64,000 bases of DNA from the NCBI RefSeq assembly GCF_021729035.1, contig NZ_JAJSAP010000004.1:310001-374000 (forward strand). Reading direction: 5' to 3'. Shown piece by piece: positions 8,784 through 19,306 of this stretch (position 1 is its first letter; every line of letters starts with the position of its first letter). Source of the stretch: Microbulbifer sediminum (GTDB lineage Bacteria; Pseudomonadota; Gammaproteobacteria; Pseudomonadales; Cellvibrionaceae). A model generated the notes under the pieces. It was given only the letters and a program-made list of their open reading frames with translations. It made no database searches and had not been told where the DNA came from. The translations under genes and the position numbers were made by a program.

Positions 8784-9686
8784 TTAGCGGAGCAGTAACA
8801 CAGGCTGCTGCGTCTTCAGCAGCATTTTCGCCGTCACGCTCCCCATCAGCAAGTCACGCAGGCGATTGTGGCTGAAGGCCCCCATCACCGTGAGGTCGAT
8901 ATCGTGCTCTTGCTGGTAAGCGGTCAGCGCCTCAACGATATTGCCCTTGAGGTTACTGGCGGTAACGGCCAGCCCGGCCGAATCCAGCTGCCTGCTCGCC
9001 TCGGCCAGCAGGGTCTCCGCCTTTTCGGGGTCGCCCACAAACACCAGGTGGCAGGATACCTCCTGGAACACCGGGCTCTCGGCGACCATCTGCAGGGCCT
9101 TGCCGGCCGCTTCACTGCCGTCATAGGCCAGCATGATCCGCCTGGGCTCGGCGAAATCCCGGTTGACCACCAGAATCGGCCGGTGCAGGGAACGCACCAC
9201 ATTTTCCAGCTGCGAACCCAGCCCCTGCTCGGAATCGCCGTGCTCCTCACCGCGGATGCCCAACACCAGCACGCGGATGGAGTCTTCCAGCTCGATCAGG
9301 GACTCCGCCAGGCTGTCGTGACGCTGGCAGGTCTCCACCTGCTGCACACCGGCCATGGTGGTCCGCTCCCGCGCCGCCTGCAGCATCAGCTTGCCCTGCT
9401 GGACCATCAGGCGTGCGCGCTGCTGTTCCAGGGCCGTCAGCTCTTCCAGCAGCTCCTCCTGGCTTCCCAGGCCGATGCTGCCGGTCAGGTCGGCAACCGC
9501 CGGCACATTGCCGCGCTCGATATTGTGCAGTAGCTTGAGCGGCGCACCGGTCCGCAAAGCGATCCAGGCCGCGTAGTCACACACGGCGCTGGTATGGCGG
9601 GAGCCATCGATGCATGAGAGCACCATCGGCTCGCGCGTCTTCCCATTCACCTGGTTTTCGTTATTGTTATCTAGACTCTCGGTCAT
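8784..9686 (-). CDS. Universal stress protein, tandem Usp domains
   Basis: A 300-residue cytoplasmic protein with two Usp domains (about 20-160 and 165-300), resembling the UspE class. The C-terminal domain carries the ATP-binding signature as VMGAFSHNRLRDLLMGSVT (G-x2-x-G...GSVT). The N-terminal copy has a degenerate version (LGIRGEEHGD...GSQLENV). Its ATG overlaps the TGA of the SulP gene as ATGA, so the two are almost certainly translated together. Usp partners of SulP carriers are common and may regulate the transporter through nucleotide sensing (inference). Confidence 0.9.
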   Translation of the reverse strand: MTESLDNNNENQVNGKTREPMVLSCIDGSRHTSAVCDYAAWIALRTGAPLKLLHNIERGNVPAVADLTGSIGLGSQEELLEELTALEQQRARLMVQQGKLMLQAARERTTMAGVQQVETCQRHDSLAESLIELEDSIRVLVLGIRGEEHGDSEQGLGSQLENVVRSLHRPILVVNRDFAEPRRIMLAYDGSEAAGKALQMVAESPVFQEVSCHLVFVGDPEKAETLLAEASRQLDSAGLAVTASNLKGNIVEALTAYQQEHDIDLTVMGAFSHNRLRDLLMGSVTAKMLLKTQQPVLLLR

Positions 9687-11179
9687 CAGTGTCCTCCCAG
9701 GACCCGCTCGATTTCTTCCGGCTTGTCGTGCACACCAAAGCGGTCGACGATGGTCTCACTGGCCTCGTTCAATCCCACCAGCTCCACCTGGGCGCCCTCA
9801 CGGCGGAACTTCACAACGGTCTTGTCCAACGCGTATACCGCCGAGACATCCCAGAAATGCGCCCGGCTCAGGTCGATGACAACCTTGTCCATCACTTCCT
9901 TGAAGTCAAAGGCAGCGACAAACTTGTCGGCAGAGTTGAAGAATACCTGCCCCACCACGCGATAGGTGCGGGTGGAAGACGCCTCATCCAGCTCCGAGGC
10001 CACGTACATGAAGTGGCCGACCTTGTTGGCGAAAAACAGGGATGCCAGCAGCACGCCGACAAATACACCATAGGCCAGGTTGTGGGTCCACACTACCACA
10101 ATCACGGTCGCCAGCATGACCAGGTTGGTGGAGAGCGGGTGCTCTTTCAGGTTGCGGATCGAGTCCCAGTTGAAGGTACCGATAGACACCATGATCATTA
10201 CCGCTACCAGCGCAGCCATGGGGATGACTGCCACCAGATCACTCAGGAACACCACCAGGGTCAGCAGGCCGACACCTGCCACCAGGGTGGACAGGCGGCC
10301 CCGCCCACCGGATTTCACATTGATCACCGACTGGCCGATCATCGCGCAGCCGGCCATGCCGCCCATCATCCCGGTAGCAATATTGGCCACCCCCTGGCCC
10401 TTACACTCCCGGTTCTTGTCACTGGGTGTGTCGGTCAGGTCGTCGACGATGGTTGCGGTCATCAGGGATTCCAGCAGGCCCACCACCGCCAGTGCGGCGG
10501 AGTAGGGGAAAATGATCCGCAGGGTCTCGAAATTGAGCGGTACTTCCGGCCACAGGAATACCGGCAGGGTATCCGGCAGGTCACCCATATCACCCACGGT
10601 GCGGATATCCAGGCCCATGTACACCGCCACGGCAGTCAGGGCAAGGATGCAGACCAGCGGCGAAGGCACCACCTTGCCGATCACCGGAATGCGCGGGAAC
10701 AGGTAAATGATACCCAGGCCGGCGGCGGTCATCGCATACACGTGCCAGGTGACATTGGTCAGTTCCGGTAGCTGCGCCATGAAGATCAGGATCGCCAGCG
10801 CATTGACGAATCCCGTCACCACCGCCCGCGACACGAAGCTCATCAGGCTACCCAGCTTCAGGTAGCCGGCGATGATCTGCAGCACCCCGGTCAGCAGCGT
10901 GGCCGCCAGCAGGTACTGCAACCCGTGCTCTTTCACCAGCGTCACCATCAGCAGCGCCATGGCACCGGTGGCGGCCGAGATCATGCCCGGGCGCCCACCC
11001 ACAAATGCGATAACCACGGCAATACAGAAGGAAGCGTATAGGCCAACGCGCGGGTCTACCCCGGCGATAATGGAGAAGGCAATGGCCTCGGGAATCAGGG
11101 CCAGGGCCACTACGAGGCCCGCGAGCACATCGCGGCGGATATTGCCGAACCAGTCGGCCTTGGTCGAGGAGAGCAGCAT
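9686..11179 (-). CDS. SulP-family anion transporter with STAS domain
   Basis: A 497-residue secondary transporter. The N-terminal 400 residues are multi-pass ([22 protein letters not shown] is the classic first helix). The STAS domain follows (about 400-490, [22 protein letters not shown]). SulP proteins carry sulfate, bicarbonate or dicarboxylates. The neighbouring usp gene overlaps its stop codon and forms a two-gene operon. No sulfate-assimilation gene is nearby, and a carbonic anhydrase lies 16 kb away, so substrate (sulfate or bicarbonate) is open. Confidence 0.92.
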   Translation of the reverse strand: MLLSSTKADWFGNIRRDVLAGLVVALALIPEAIAFSIIAGVDPRVGLYASFCIAVVIAFVGGRPGMISAATGAMALLMVTLVKEHGLQYLLAATLLTGVLQIIAGYLKLGSLMSFVSRAVVTGFVNALAILIFMAQLPELTNVTWHVYAMTAAGLGIIYLFPRIPVIGKVVPSPLVCILALTAVAVYMGLDIRTVGDMGDLPDTLPVFLWPEVPLNFETLRIIFPYSAALAVVGLLESLMTATIVDDLTDTPSDKNRECKGQGVANIATGMMGGMAGCAMIGQSVINVKSGGRGRLSTLVAGVGLLTLVVFLSDLVAVIPMAALVAVMIMVSIGTFNWDSIRNLKEHPLSTNLVMLATVIVVVWTHNLAYGVFVGVLLASLFFANKVGHFMYVASELDEASSTRTYRVVGQVFFNSADKFVAAFDFKEVMDKVVIDLSRAHFWDVSAVYALDKTVVKFRREGAQVELVGLNEASETIVDRFGVHDKPEEIERVLGGH

Positions 11180-11299
11180 AGCGATCGGGTTCCAGGGCGG
11201 AATCAGGTAATCAGTCGGGTTAAAAACTGGTCAAAAAAAAGGCCGCGCACTCTACCACGGGCCACCTCTCCAATAAAGGTGCGGCACCCTAAGGCACAC

Positions 11300-11348
11300 C
11301 TGTCCGAACCGATCTCTGGCCGGACAGCGGACACCTGCAGCGGACACC
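11300..11348 (+). promoter_or_regulatory. Cluster of CGGACA hexamers: candidate enhancer for the NtrC-type regulator
   Basis: TGTCCG at 11301-11306 and its complement CGGACA at 11321-11326, 11328-11333 and 11341-11346. The outer pair forms the dyad CTGTCCG-N14-CGGACAG, and CAGCGGACACC is directly repeated 13 bases apart (11325 and 11338). The cluster lies 75-120 bases upstream of the sigma-54 promoter, the usual place for an NtrC-family binding site. Binding itself is inferred. Confidence 0.55.
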
Positions 11349-11421
11349 CACCATCCCAGGCCCCTGCCAAAAAAATAAAAATAATCCTTTATTTTCAGTG
11401 CCTTACAAAACTCTCCAGACA

Positions 11422-11437
11422 TGGCACACCCTTTGCT
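11422..11437 (+). promoter_or_regulatory. Sigma-54 (-24/-12) promoter of the exporter operon
   Basis: TGGCACACCCTTTGCT matches the TGGCAC-N5-TTGCT consensus at every defined base, with the GG and GC doublets at the correct spacing. Transcription would begin near 11448 and leave a leader of about 137 bases before the adaptor ATG at 11585. The regulator genes at the end of the cluster belong to exactly the family that activates such promoters. Confidence 0.9.
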
Positions 11438-11584
11438 CTAAAGCCCTGTAACAGTCACCTGCACACCGGTTGCCACTTACCCTGTGTGCATCCACCAAGG
11501 GCAGTCATAGCGTCAAAGGCCTGCAGGCACCGGCGCCAACTGACAAAAAACAAGCACGCAGCGATAAAGGACCAGACCAGAACA

Positions 11585-12865
11585 ATGATAAGAGATACCT
11601 CGGGACAGGATATCCAGCTGGACACCGCCCCCCTCTGGAAACGACCGAAAACCCTGAAGGCCTGCGGCATCACCCTGCTGGCCCTGGTCCTGGTGGGCTG
11701 GGGGATCAAATCCTGGCACGACACCGGCAGCGTGGACGGCACCCTGTCCCTTTCACAGGTCAATATTGCCGAGGTACAGCGCGGCGACCTGGTACGGGAC
11801 CTGGTGGTCCAGGGAAAGGTCGTGGCCGCCAACAGCCCCACCCTGTTCAGCCCGGCCCAGGGCATTGTCCGGTTTATGGTCAAAGCCGGCGATATCGTCG
11901 AGCAGGGCCAGCTGCTGGCCGAGGTGGACAGCCCGGAGCTGTCGAACCAGCTGGCACAGGAACAGGCGCTACTGAACAAGCTGACCGTCGAACTGGAGCG
12001 CCAGAAAATCCAGGCCAAGCGGCAGCGCCTGGAGAACCAGCAGAAAGCGGACCTGGCGGAGGTCGACTTGGCGGCCGCCAAACGCGAGTTGCGGCGCGCG
12101 GAACTGTCAATTGAGAAGCAGATCATCTCCCGCCTCGACTTCGAGAAAGCCTCCGATGACCTGGCCCGCGCCGAGCTTGAGTACAAGCAGGCCAGACAGA
12201 ACGCCCAGCTGGAGAAAGAGGCCCTGACCTTTGAGACCCGCACCCTGGAGCTGCAGGTATCCCAGCAGAAGCTGAAAGTGGAGGAGCTTAAGCGGCGGGT
12301 CGGCGACCTGCGGATCACCTCTCCGGTTGACGGCACTGTCGGTAGCCTGGCCGTGGCGCAGCGCAGTGCCATTCCCCCCAACGCCCCCCTGATGACCGTT
12401 GTCGACCTGAGCAGCTTCGAGCTGGAGGCCGCCGTACCGGAAAACTACGCCGATGACCTGGGCCTGGCCATGAGCGTGGCCATTAACCTGAGCGGCCGGG
12501 AAGTGCCGGGTGAAATCACCGCCATCTCCCCCGAGGTGATCGACAACCAGGTGGTGGCGCGGGTGCGTTTTACCGACCACCAGCCGGAGAAGCTGCGCCA
12601 GAACCTGCGCCTCACCGCGCGGATCCTGCTGGAAAACCGTGACAACGTCATCCTGGTCAAGCGCGGCGCCTTCCTTGACCAGACCGGCGGGCGTTACGCC
12701 TGGAAGCTGACCGATGACAGTCAGGCGATCCGCGTACCGATACAGACTGGCGCCCTGGGCCTGAACCAGGTGGAGATCATCTCGGGCCTGCAGGAGGGCG
12801 ACCGGATCATCACTTCCGCAGCCGATGCGCTGGAGAACGCACAGCTGGTGGCGCTGAAGCAATAA
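11585..12865 (+). CDS. HlyD-family periplasmic adaptor of an ABC exporter
   Basis: A 426-residue membrane-fusion protein linking an inner-membrane ABC transporter to the outer membrane. The start is taken at the ATG at 11585, because the frame's upstream extension would cross the sigma-54 promoter. It has one inner-membrane helix (about 29-45, ITLLALVLVGWGI), a lipoyl/barrel-sandwich half (IAEVQRGDLVRDLVVQGKVVA), a long alpha-hairpin coiled coil (about 115-245, rich in Glu, Gln, Lys), the second half-motif LRITSPVDGTVG, then beta-barrel and membrane-proximal domains. It is the first gene of a six-gene cluster with the ATPase, two permeases and a two-component pair. Confidence 0.9.
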   Translation: MIRDTSGQDIQLDTAPLWKRPKTLKACGITLLALVLVGWGIKSWHDTGSVDGTLSLSQVNIAEVQRGDLVRDLVVQGKVVAANSPTLFSPAQGIVRFMVKAGDIVEQGQLLAEVDSPELSNQLAQEQALLNKLTVELERQKIQAKRQRLENQQKADLAEVDLAAAKRELRRAELSIEKQIISRLDFEKASDDLARAELEYKQARQNAQLEKEALTFETRTLELQVSQQKLKVEELKRRVGDLRITSPVDGTVGSLAVAQRSAIPPNAPLMTVVDLSSFELEAAVPENYADDLGLAMSVAINLSGREVPGEITAISPEVIDNQVVARVRFTDHQPEKLRQNLRLTARILLENRDNVILVKRGAFLDQTGGRYAWKLTDDSQAIRVPIQTGALGLNQVEIISGLQEGDRIITSAADALENAQLVALKQ

Positions 12866-12911
12866 ACACAGCTCTCTCAAATTGATTATTAACGACAAAG
12901 GAATTCCCACG

Positions 12912-13613
12912 ATGCTCAAGATGCATAACATTCGCAAAAGCTACCGCACCGACACCATCGAGACCCACGCCCTGCGCGACTTCAGCCTCGAGGTGAATGA
13001 GGGAGAGTTTGTGTCCGTGACCGGCCCCAGCGGCTCCGGCAAGACCACTTTCCTGAATATCGCCGGCATGCTGGAAACCCCTACCGGGGGCGAGTACCTG
13101 CTGGATGGGGATAATGTCAGCCACCTGAACGACCGCCAGCGCTCGCGCCTGCGCAATGAAAAAATCGGTTTTATTTTCCAGGGCTTCAACCTGATCCCCG
13201 ACCTGAACCTGTTCGACAATATTGACGTGCCACTGCGCTACCGCGGCTTCAACAGCAAGGAACGCCGTCGCCGCATTGAAAAAGTGCTCGAGCAGGTGGG
13301 TCTGTCCGCCCGGGCCAAACACCTGCCGTCGCAACTCTCCGGTGGTCAGCAGCAGCGTGTGGCGATTGCCCGCGCCCTTGCCGGTGAGCCACGCTTCCTG
13401 CTGGCTGACGAACCCACCGGCAACCTGGACTCCCTGATGGCCAGGCAGGTGATGGAGCTGCTGGAATTTATCAACGAGTGGGGCACCACCATCGTGATGG
13501 TTACCCACGACCCCGACCTGGCCCGCCGTGCCCACCGCAATATCCAGATTGTCGATGGCCAGGTTTCCGACCTGCAGCGTGCCGTCGCCGCAGCGGAAGC
13601 CGCTACGGCTTAA
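12912..13613 (+). CDS. ABC exporter ATP-binding protein (LolD/MacB type)
   Basis: A 233-residue stand-alone nucleotide-binding subunit. The ATG at 12912 has AAAGGA about 9 bases upstream; an earlier in-frame start at 12882 lacks such support. Walker A is GPSGSGKTT (38-46), the signature is LSGGQQQR and Walker B is FLLADEPTGNLDS, with the switch His in VMVTHD. The FIFQGFNLIPDLNLFDNIDVPLRYRG region is typical of the LolD/FtsE/MacB class that powers mechanotransmission permeases. It should pair with the two FtsX-like permeases immediately downstream. Confidence 0.93.
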   Translation: MLKMHNIRKSYRTDTIETHALRDFSLEVNEGEFVSVTGPSGSGKTTFLNIAGMLETPTGGEYLLDGDNVSHLNDRQRSRLRNEKIGFIFQGFNLIPDLNLFDNIDVPLRYRGFNSKERRRRIEKVLEQVGLSARAKHLPSQLSGGQQQRVAIARALAGEPRFLLADEPTGNLDSLMARQVMELLEFINEWGTTIVMVTHDPDLARRAHRNIQIVDGQVSDLQRAVAAAEAATA

Positions 13614-13624
13614 GGAGAGCGAAC

Positions 13625-14944
13625 ATGTTTGGATACTACGTTTCACTCGCGATCCGGAGCCTGCGCGGTACTCCGGTGCTGAGCGCACTGATGGTAGCCG
13701 CCATCGCAGTGGGTGTGGGGGCGTCGATGACGGTACTCACCCTGAACTACATGATGTCGCAAAACCCCCTGGCCCATAAGGACAGCGTTCTGTACGCAGT
13801 CCAGCTCGACAGCTGGGACCCCAACGAGGCATACCAGCGCAGCAGCAACGAGATGCCGGTCCAGCTTACCTACCGGGATGCCACCGCCCTGCTGCGCTCG
13901 GACATCCCCGCGCGCCAGGCAGCCATGCATCGCTACGGTTTCACGGTGAGCTCCGACGATTTCGAGCTGCGTCCCTTCAGTGGGGAAGCGCGTATCACCA
14001 CGCGGCAGTTTTTCGCACTGTTCGACGTGCCTTTTCTCTACGGCGGCACCTGGGACGCTGACGCCGACAGTTCGCCGGTGCAGCAGGTGGTGCTGTCCAA
14101 AGCTACCAACGAAAAACTGTTCGGGGGCGAGAACAGTGTCGGCCGGTCAATCGACCTCAACGGCGAGCCCTTTACCGTGGTCGGCGTTATCGACAAATGG
14201 AATCCGTCGCCGAAGATCTACGACCTCAACAACGGCCCCTTCAACGAAGCGGAGGAGCTCTACATACCCTTTGGCCTCCACCGCAAATTCGAAATCTACA
14301 GCTGGGGCAACACCAACGGCTGGGCCAGCGGTGACAGCGGCGAGGGCTATGAAGGTCACCTGCAGGGCGAAAGCGTGTGGATCCAGTACTGGGTGGAACT
14401 GCAGAGCGCAGAGCAACTGGAGAACTACAGGGACTTCCTGACCGGCTATATCCGCGAACAGAAGCAGCAGGGCCGCTTCCAGCGCCCGCTGAAGTTCGCC
14501 CTCACCAGGCCCTCGGAATGGCTGGTACTGAATGAAGTGCTCAGTGACGACAACCGCGTGCTGGGCTGGCTGTCGCTGGCATTCCTGCTGGTATGTGTGG
14601 TCAATGCGGTGGCGCTGATGCTCGCCAAGTTCCTGCGCAAGGCGCCGGAGGCCGGCGTACGCCGCGCCCTGGGGGCGAGCCGCCAGGCGGTGTTCGTACA
14701 GCATGTGATCGAGAGCGGCTGTATCGGCGTGTTCGGCGGGCTGTGCGGCATCCTGCTGGCGCTGGTCGGCCTCGGCACCATCCGCCAGCTCTCTTTCGGC
14801 TATATCGACCAGGTTGCCACCATGGACTGGCTGATGATGCTGGCCGCCGTGGGCCTGGCGATTCTCGCCAGCCTGCTGGCCGGTATCTACCCCGCGTGGC
14901 GGGTCAGCCGCACCAACCCTTCCCTTTACCTGAAAACCCAGTGA
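13625..14944 (+). CDS. FtsX/MacB-type ABC permease, subunit 1
   Basis: A 439-residue permease starting at the ATG at 13625 behind GGAGAG. It has one N-terminal helix (about 17-38), a large periplasmic MacB-like core domain (about 40-300, with QVVLSKATNEKLFGGENSVGRSIDLNGEPFTVVGVI), then three C-terminal helices of the FtsX domain (about 315-335, 367-390, 403-423). The conserved cytoplasmic GVRRALGASRQAV loop lies between them. In MacB the ATPase is fused to such a permease; here it is separate. The partner permease follows 10 bases downstream. Confidence 0.9.
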   Translation: MFGYYVSLAIRSLRGTPVLSALMVAAIAVGVGASMTVLTLNYMMSQNPLAHKDSVLYAVQLDSWDPNEAYQRSSNEMPVQLTYRDATALLRSDIPARQAAMHRYGFTVSSDDFELRPFSGEARITTRQFFALFDVPFLYGGTWDADADSSPVQQVVLSKATNEKLFGGENSVGRSIDLNGEPFTVVGVIDKWNPSPKIYDLNNGPFNEAEELYIPFGLHRKFEIYSWGNTNGWASGDSGEGYEGHLQGESVWIQYWVELQSAEQLENYRDFLTGYIREQKQQGRFQRPLKFALTRPSEWLVLNEVLSDDNRVLGWLSLAFLLVCVVNAVALMLAKFLRKAPEAGVRRALGASRQAVFVQHVIESGCIGVFGGLCGILLALVGLGTIRQLSFGYIDQVATMDWLMMLAAVGLAILASLLAGIYPAWRVSRTNPSLYLKTQ

Positions 14945-14954
14945 GGACAGCACC

Positions 14955-16163
14955 ATGTTGGAACTGAAACCCATGTTGTCCGCCCTTTGGCGCAACAAGA
15001 TCTCGGCGATGCTGATTGCGCTGCAGCTGGCGCTGACCCTGGCGATTGTCAGCAATGCCAGCATTATCGTGCAGGACCGCATCGAGAAGATGGCTCGCCC
15101 TACCGGCATGCCCGTAGAGGACCTGATCGCGGTCACTTTCCAGCCGATCGCGCAGGATTACGACATGCACGGTGCGGTGCTCGCAGACCTCGACCTGCTG
15201 CGCTCCATTCCCGGAGTGGTGGACGCCACCCACACCAACCAGATCCCGGTGTCGGGGTCCGGATCGGCCAGTGTGTTCCACAACCAGCCCAACCAGGAAA
15301 TTGGCGGCGAGGTGTCCAACTATTACGAGACCGGCCCCCACTTTATCCAGACCCTGGGCATGAACCTGGTCGCCGGTCGCAACTTCACCCCGGCCGACAT
15401 GCAGGTGGTCCAGCCCAACGAGGATTCCCGCACCCGGGTGGCCATCATCACCCGGCAGATGGCGGATGCGCTCTACCCCGACGGCAATGCCCTGGGCAAG
15501 TCCTTCTACAACTCCAATGGCACCGACCCGGTAGAGATTGTCGGCATAGTCGAGCGTCACCTGGGCGCCTGGGTGAGCTGGTCCAAAGCGGGGAACGTGA
15601 TCTTCTTTCCCCGGCTGGTAGAGACCAACTTCAAGCGCTATATGGTCCGCGCCGAGCCCGGCCGGCGCGACGAAGTACTGAAAGCGGTGGAAAAGCAACT
15701 CGCCGAGCGCGATCCACAGCGGGTGATGCATATCGAGACGCTGGCCGAGCGGCTCGAGCGCAGTTACATGAGCGACAATGTCATGGTCAAGGTACTCTCG
15801 GCGGTCGTGACCCTGCTTACGTTTATCGTCGCCCTGGGCATCGTGGGCCTGACAGTGTTCTGGATCAACCAGCGCCGCAAGCAGATCGGCGTCCGTCGCG
15901 CACTGGGCGCAACGCGCCTGAACATCAGCCGTTACTTCCTGGTAGAAAACACCCTGATTGCAATCACCGGCGTGGCGCTGGGCATGGCCGGGGCCCAGAT
16001 CGCCAACCACTTCATGGTGTCCTCCTACTCGCAACCCGCGCTGTCGTTGCCCGTGCTGCTGGTCTGTGCGTTAATACTGGTGAGCGTCAGCCTGGCGGCC
16101 GCCCTGGTCCCCGCCCTGCGCGCTGCCAATATCTCTCCGGCCACGGCCACCCGCAGTGTGTAG
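14955..16163 (+). CDS. FtsX/MacB-type ABC permease, subunit 2
   Basis: A 402-residue permease with the same layout as its neighbour: helix at about 17-37, periplasmic core domain, then the three-helix FtsX domain with the IGVRRALGATRLNIS loop. The two share only the fold and the RRALGA motif, so they probably form a heterodimer rather than being a recent duplication. The periplasmic section includes an LGMNLVAGRNFTPAD segment and a METNFKRYMVR-like region typical of MacB_PCD domains. The substrate is unknown. Confidence 0.9.
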   Translation: MLELKPMLSALWRNKISAMLIALQLALTLAIVSNASIIVQDRIEKMARPTGMPVEDLIAVTFQPIAQDYDMHGAVLADLDLLRSIPGVVDATHTNQIPVSGSGSASVFHNQPNQEIGGEVSNYYETGPHFIQTLGMNLVAGRNFTPADMQVVQPNEDSRTRVAIITRQMADALYPDGNALGKSFYNSNGTDPVEIVGIVERHLGAWVSWSKAGNVIFFPRLVETNFKRYMVRAEPGRRDEVLKAVEKQLAERDPQRVMHIETLAERLERSYMSDNVMVKVLSAVVTLLTFIVALGIVGLTVFWINQRRKQIGVRRALGATRLNISRYFLVENTLIAITGVALGMAGAQIANHFMVSSYSQPALSLPVLLVCALILVSVSLAAALVPALRAANISPATATRSV

Positions 16164-16189
16164 TTGAGACCCTCCAGGCTCACTGGATA

Positions 16190-16212
16190 ACGGGCGCTCG
16201 CGCCCGTTTTTT
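16190..16212 (+). terminator. Intrinsic terminator between exporter and regulator genes
   Basis: ACGGGCGC / TC / GCGCCCGT perfect 8-bp hairpin (16190-16207) overlapping a run of six T (16207-16212). It sits 23 bases upstream of the response-regulator ATG, so regulator expression would need read-through or an internal promoter. Confidence 0.85.
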
Positions 16213-16234
16213 GTTTGACCGAGCGATACCGGTA

Positions 16235-17583
<1,349 letters not shown>

Positions 17584-17584
<1 letters not shown>

Positions 17585-18921
17585 TGCGATTGCGCCTGAG
17601 CCTCGAAGCCCGTCTGTTCGCTTGCGGCACGCTGGCGGTGCTGGTCGCCGCAACCCTGCCACTGTTACTGCTGGGCATCGGCACCGGCCCACGGCTTGCC
17701 TGGAGCGCGGGCCTGGCCGCGGCGCTGGTCGCACTGGTCTTGCTGCTGCGGCTGGTGACCCGGCCGCTGAACCGGACCCTGCAGGCGCTTGAGGGCGGCC
17801 TGCTGAATTTCCGCGACGGCGATTTTTCTGTCTCCCTGGCCATCAAGGGTAGCGATGAGCTGGGGCGCCTGGCACTGCTGTATAACGACGCGGGCGAGAT
17901 ACTGCGGCGTGAGCGAGCCCATATCTACCAGCGCGAGCTGCTGCTGGACACCATGATCCAGAGTTCCCCCCACACGCTACTGCTGGTGGACCAGGGCGGC
18001 CGCGTCATCTATGCCAATACCAGCGCCCGCCACCTGCTGCATCGGGGCAAGCCCATCACCGGCATGCTGCTGGCGGACCTGCTGAAAACCTGCCCGCCCG
18101 AACTGGGGCGGGCGATCCGCAGCGGCGAGGACGGCCTCTACAATTACAGCGATGAAAACGGTGGCCATTCCCAGCATGTCAGCAACAGCGTCTTTGTGCT
18201 GAACGCCCAGCGGCACCGGCTGGTCCTCATTCGCGAAATGACACGGGAACTCACCCGCGCAGAGGTGCAGGTGTGGAAGAAAGTCATTCGCCTGATCAGC
18301 CACGAACTCAACAATTCACTCGCCCCCATCTCCTCCATGGCTCACAGCGGCAAGCTGCTTGCCCGGCAGCCCGACAAGCAGGAGATCCTGGAACGGGTCT
18401 TCGACACCATCGCCGAGCGCTGCCAGCACCTGACCGAATTTACCCAGGGGTATGCGCGCTTCGCCAAGCTGCCGGCGCCCAGCCGCGAGGAGGTCGACTG
18501 GAAAAAACTGATCGAGCGGATCGAGCCTCTCCACCGATTTACCCTCTGCGACAAGCTACCCAGTCGGCCGGGGTATTTCGATCCGGTGCAGATGGAGCAG
18601 GCGCTCCTCAATCTGCTCAAGAACGCTACCGATGCCGGCACCCCAGCAGGTAAGACCGAAATCGAAATCCGGACAGACCGCCACGGGCAGACAATCATCG
18701 TTCGTGATTGCGGCACAGGGATGGGAGAAAAGGTGCTGCAGCAGGCACTGTTGCCATTCTACTCCACCAAACCGGACGGCATGGGACTGGGCCTGGCACT
18801 CTGTCGCGAGATCGTCGAAGCACATGATGGCACCATCCAACTGCACAACCGGGCCGGCGGTGGACTGCAGGTAAACCTTTTTATCCCCTGGGCGGAAAAT
18901 ATCAGCCCCCATCGCCAGTAA
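17584..18921 (+). CDS. Membrane histidine kinase, NtrY-like
   Basis: A 445-residue sensor kinase, start overlapping the regulator stop (TGATG). It has two transmembrane helices (about 12-32 and 38-56) joined by only a few residues, so there is almost no periplasmic sensor. Then come a HAMP segment (about 57-110), a PAS-like domain (about 118-215), the HisKA box with phospho-acceptor H240 (RLISHELNNSLAP) and an ATPase domain with NLLKNATDAG (N box), DCGTGMG (G1) and GMGLGLALCREIV (G2). It should phosphorylate the adjacent regulator. The signal may be sensed within the membrane or through the PAS domain. Confidence 0.93.
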
Positions 18922-19306
18922 TGTCGTTCGCTGAAGGCCCCCCCAACCAGCGGCTTTGAACCTGACACCTTTGTATCTAACGCCGGTGCATTTAATAACG
19001 GTGAACCTGACACTGCCGCCTCTCTAGCACACTCGAGCTCCCGCGCCCCGGTTGCCAGATGCTTCCCGGCTATTTTTCATCTAACACTTTATTTCTGCCA
19101 CGATTTTCATTGCGTCCTTTCTCACTCCGTGCGCCATAAGCCAGGCGGTCAAATGAGCTGCCCGCTTCCTCAAAGGCAAACGCGAGCGATTTGCAATTGC
19201 GCTGAGTTTCGCAGCCATGCGGATTGATTACTTGTTATGCCCGGCATGAACTAACCTAAAATCGGACATCAACCATTACGTCGTTTTCCGAAGAGGTTAT
19301 TCGATC
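18922..19306. other. Intergenic region with repeated TGAACCTGACAC
   Basis: A 385-base gap with no gene. A 12-base direct repeat TGAACCTGACAC occurs at 18957-18968 and 19002-19013. The rest upstream of the HiPIP gene shows no confident promoter by eye, apart from an AAGAGGTT ribosome binding site just before 19307. Confidence 0.5.
18957..19013. repeat. Direct repeat TGAACCTGACAC, two copies
   Basis: Copies at 18957-18968 and 19002-19013, 45 bases start to start. A near-identical AACCTGACACC also occurs at 61090-61100, at the very end of another gene. The repetition in intergenic positions suggests a short dispersed element. Confidence 0.5.

Noticed and set aside
11279..11584. Upstream extension of the HlyD adaptor frame to 11279
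   Set aside because: It would run through the sigma-54 promoter and the hexamer cluster; the ATG at 11585 gives a proper membrane anchor and leader.
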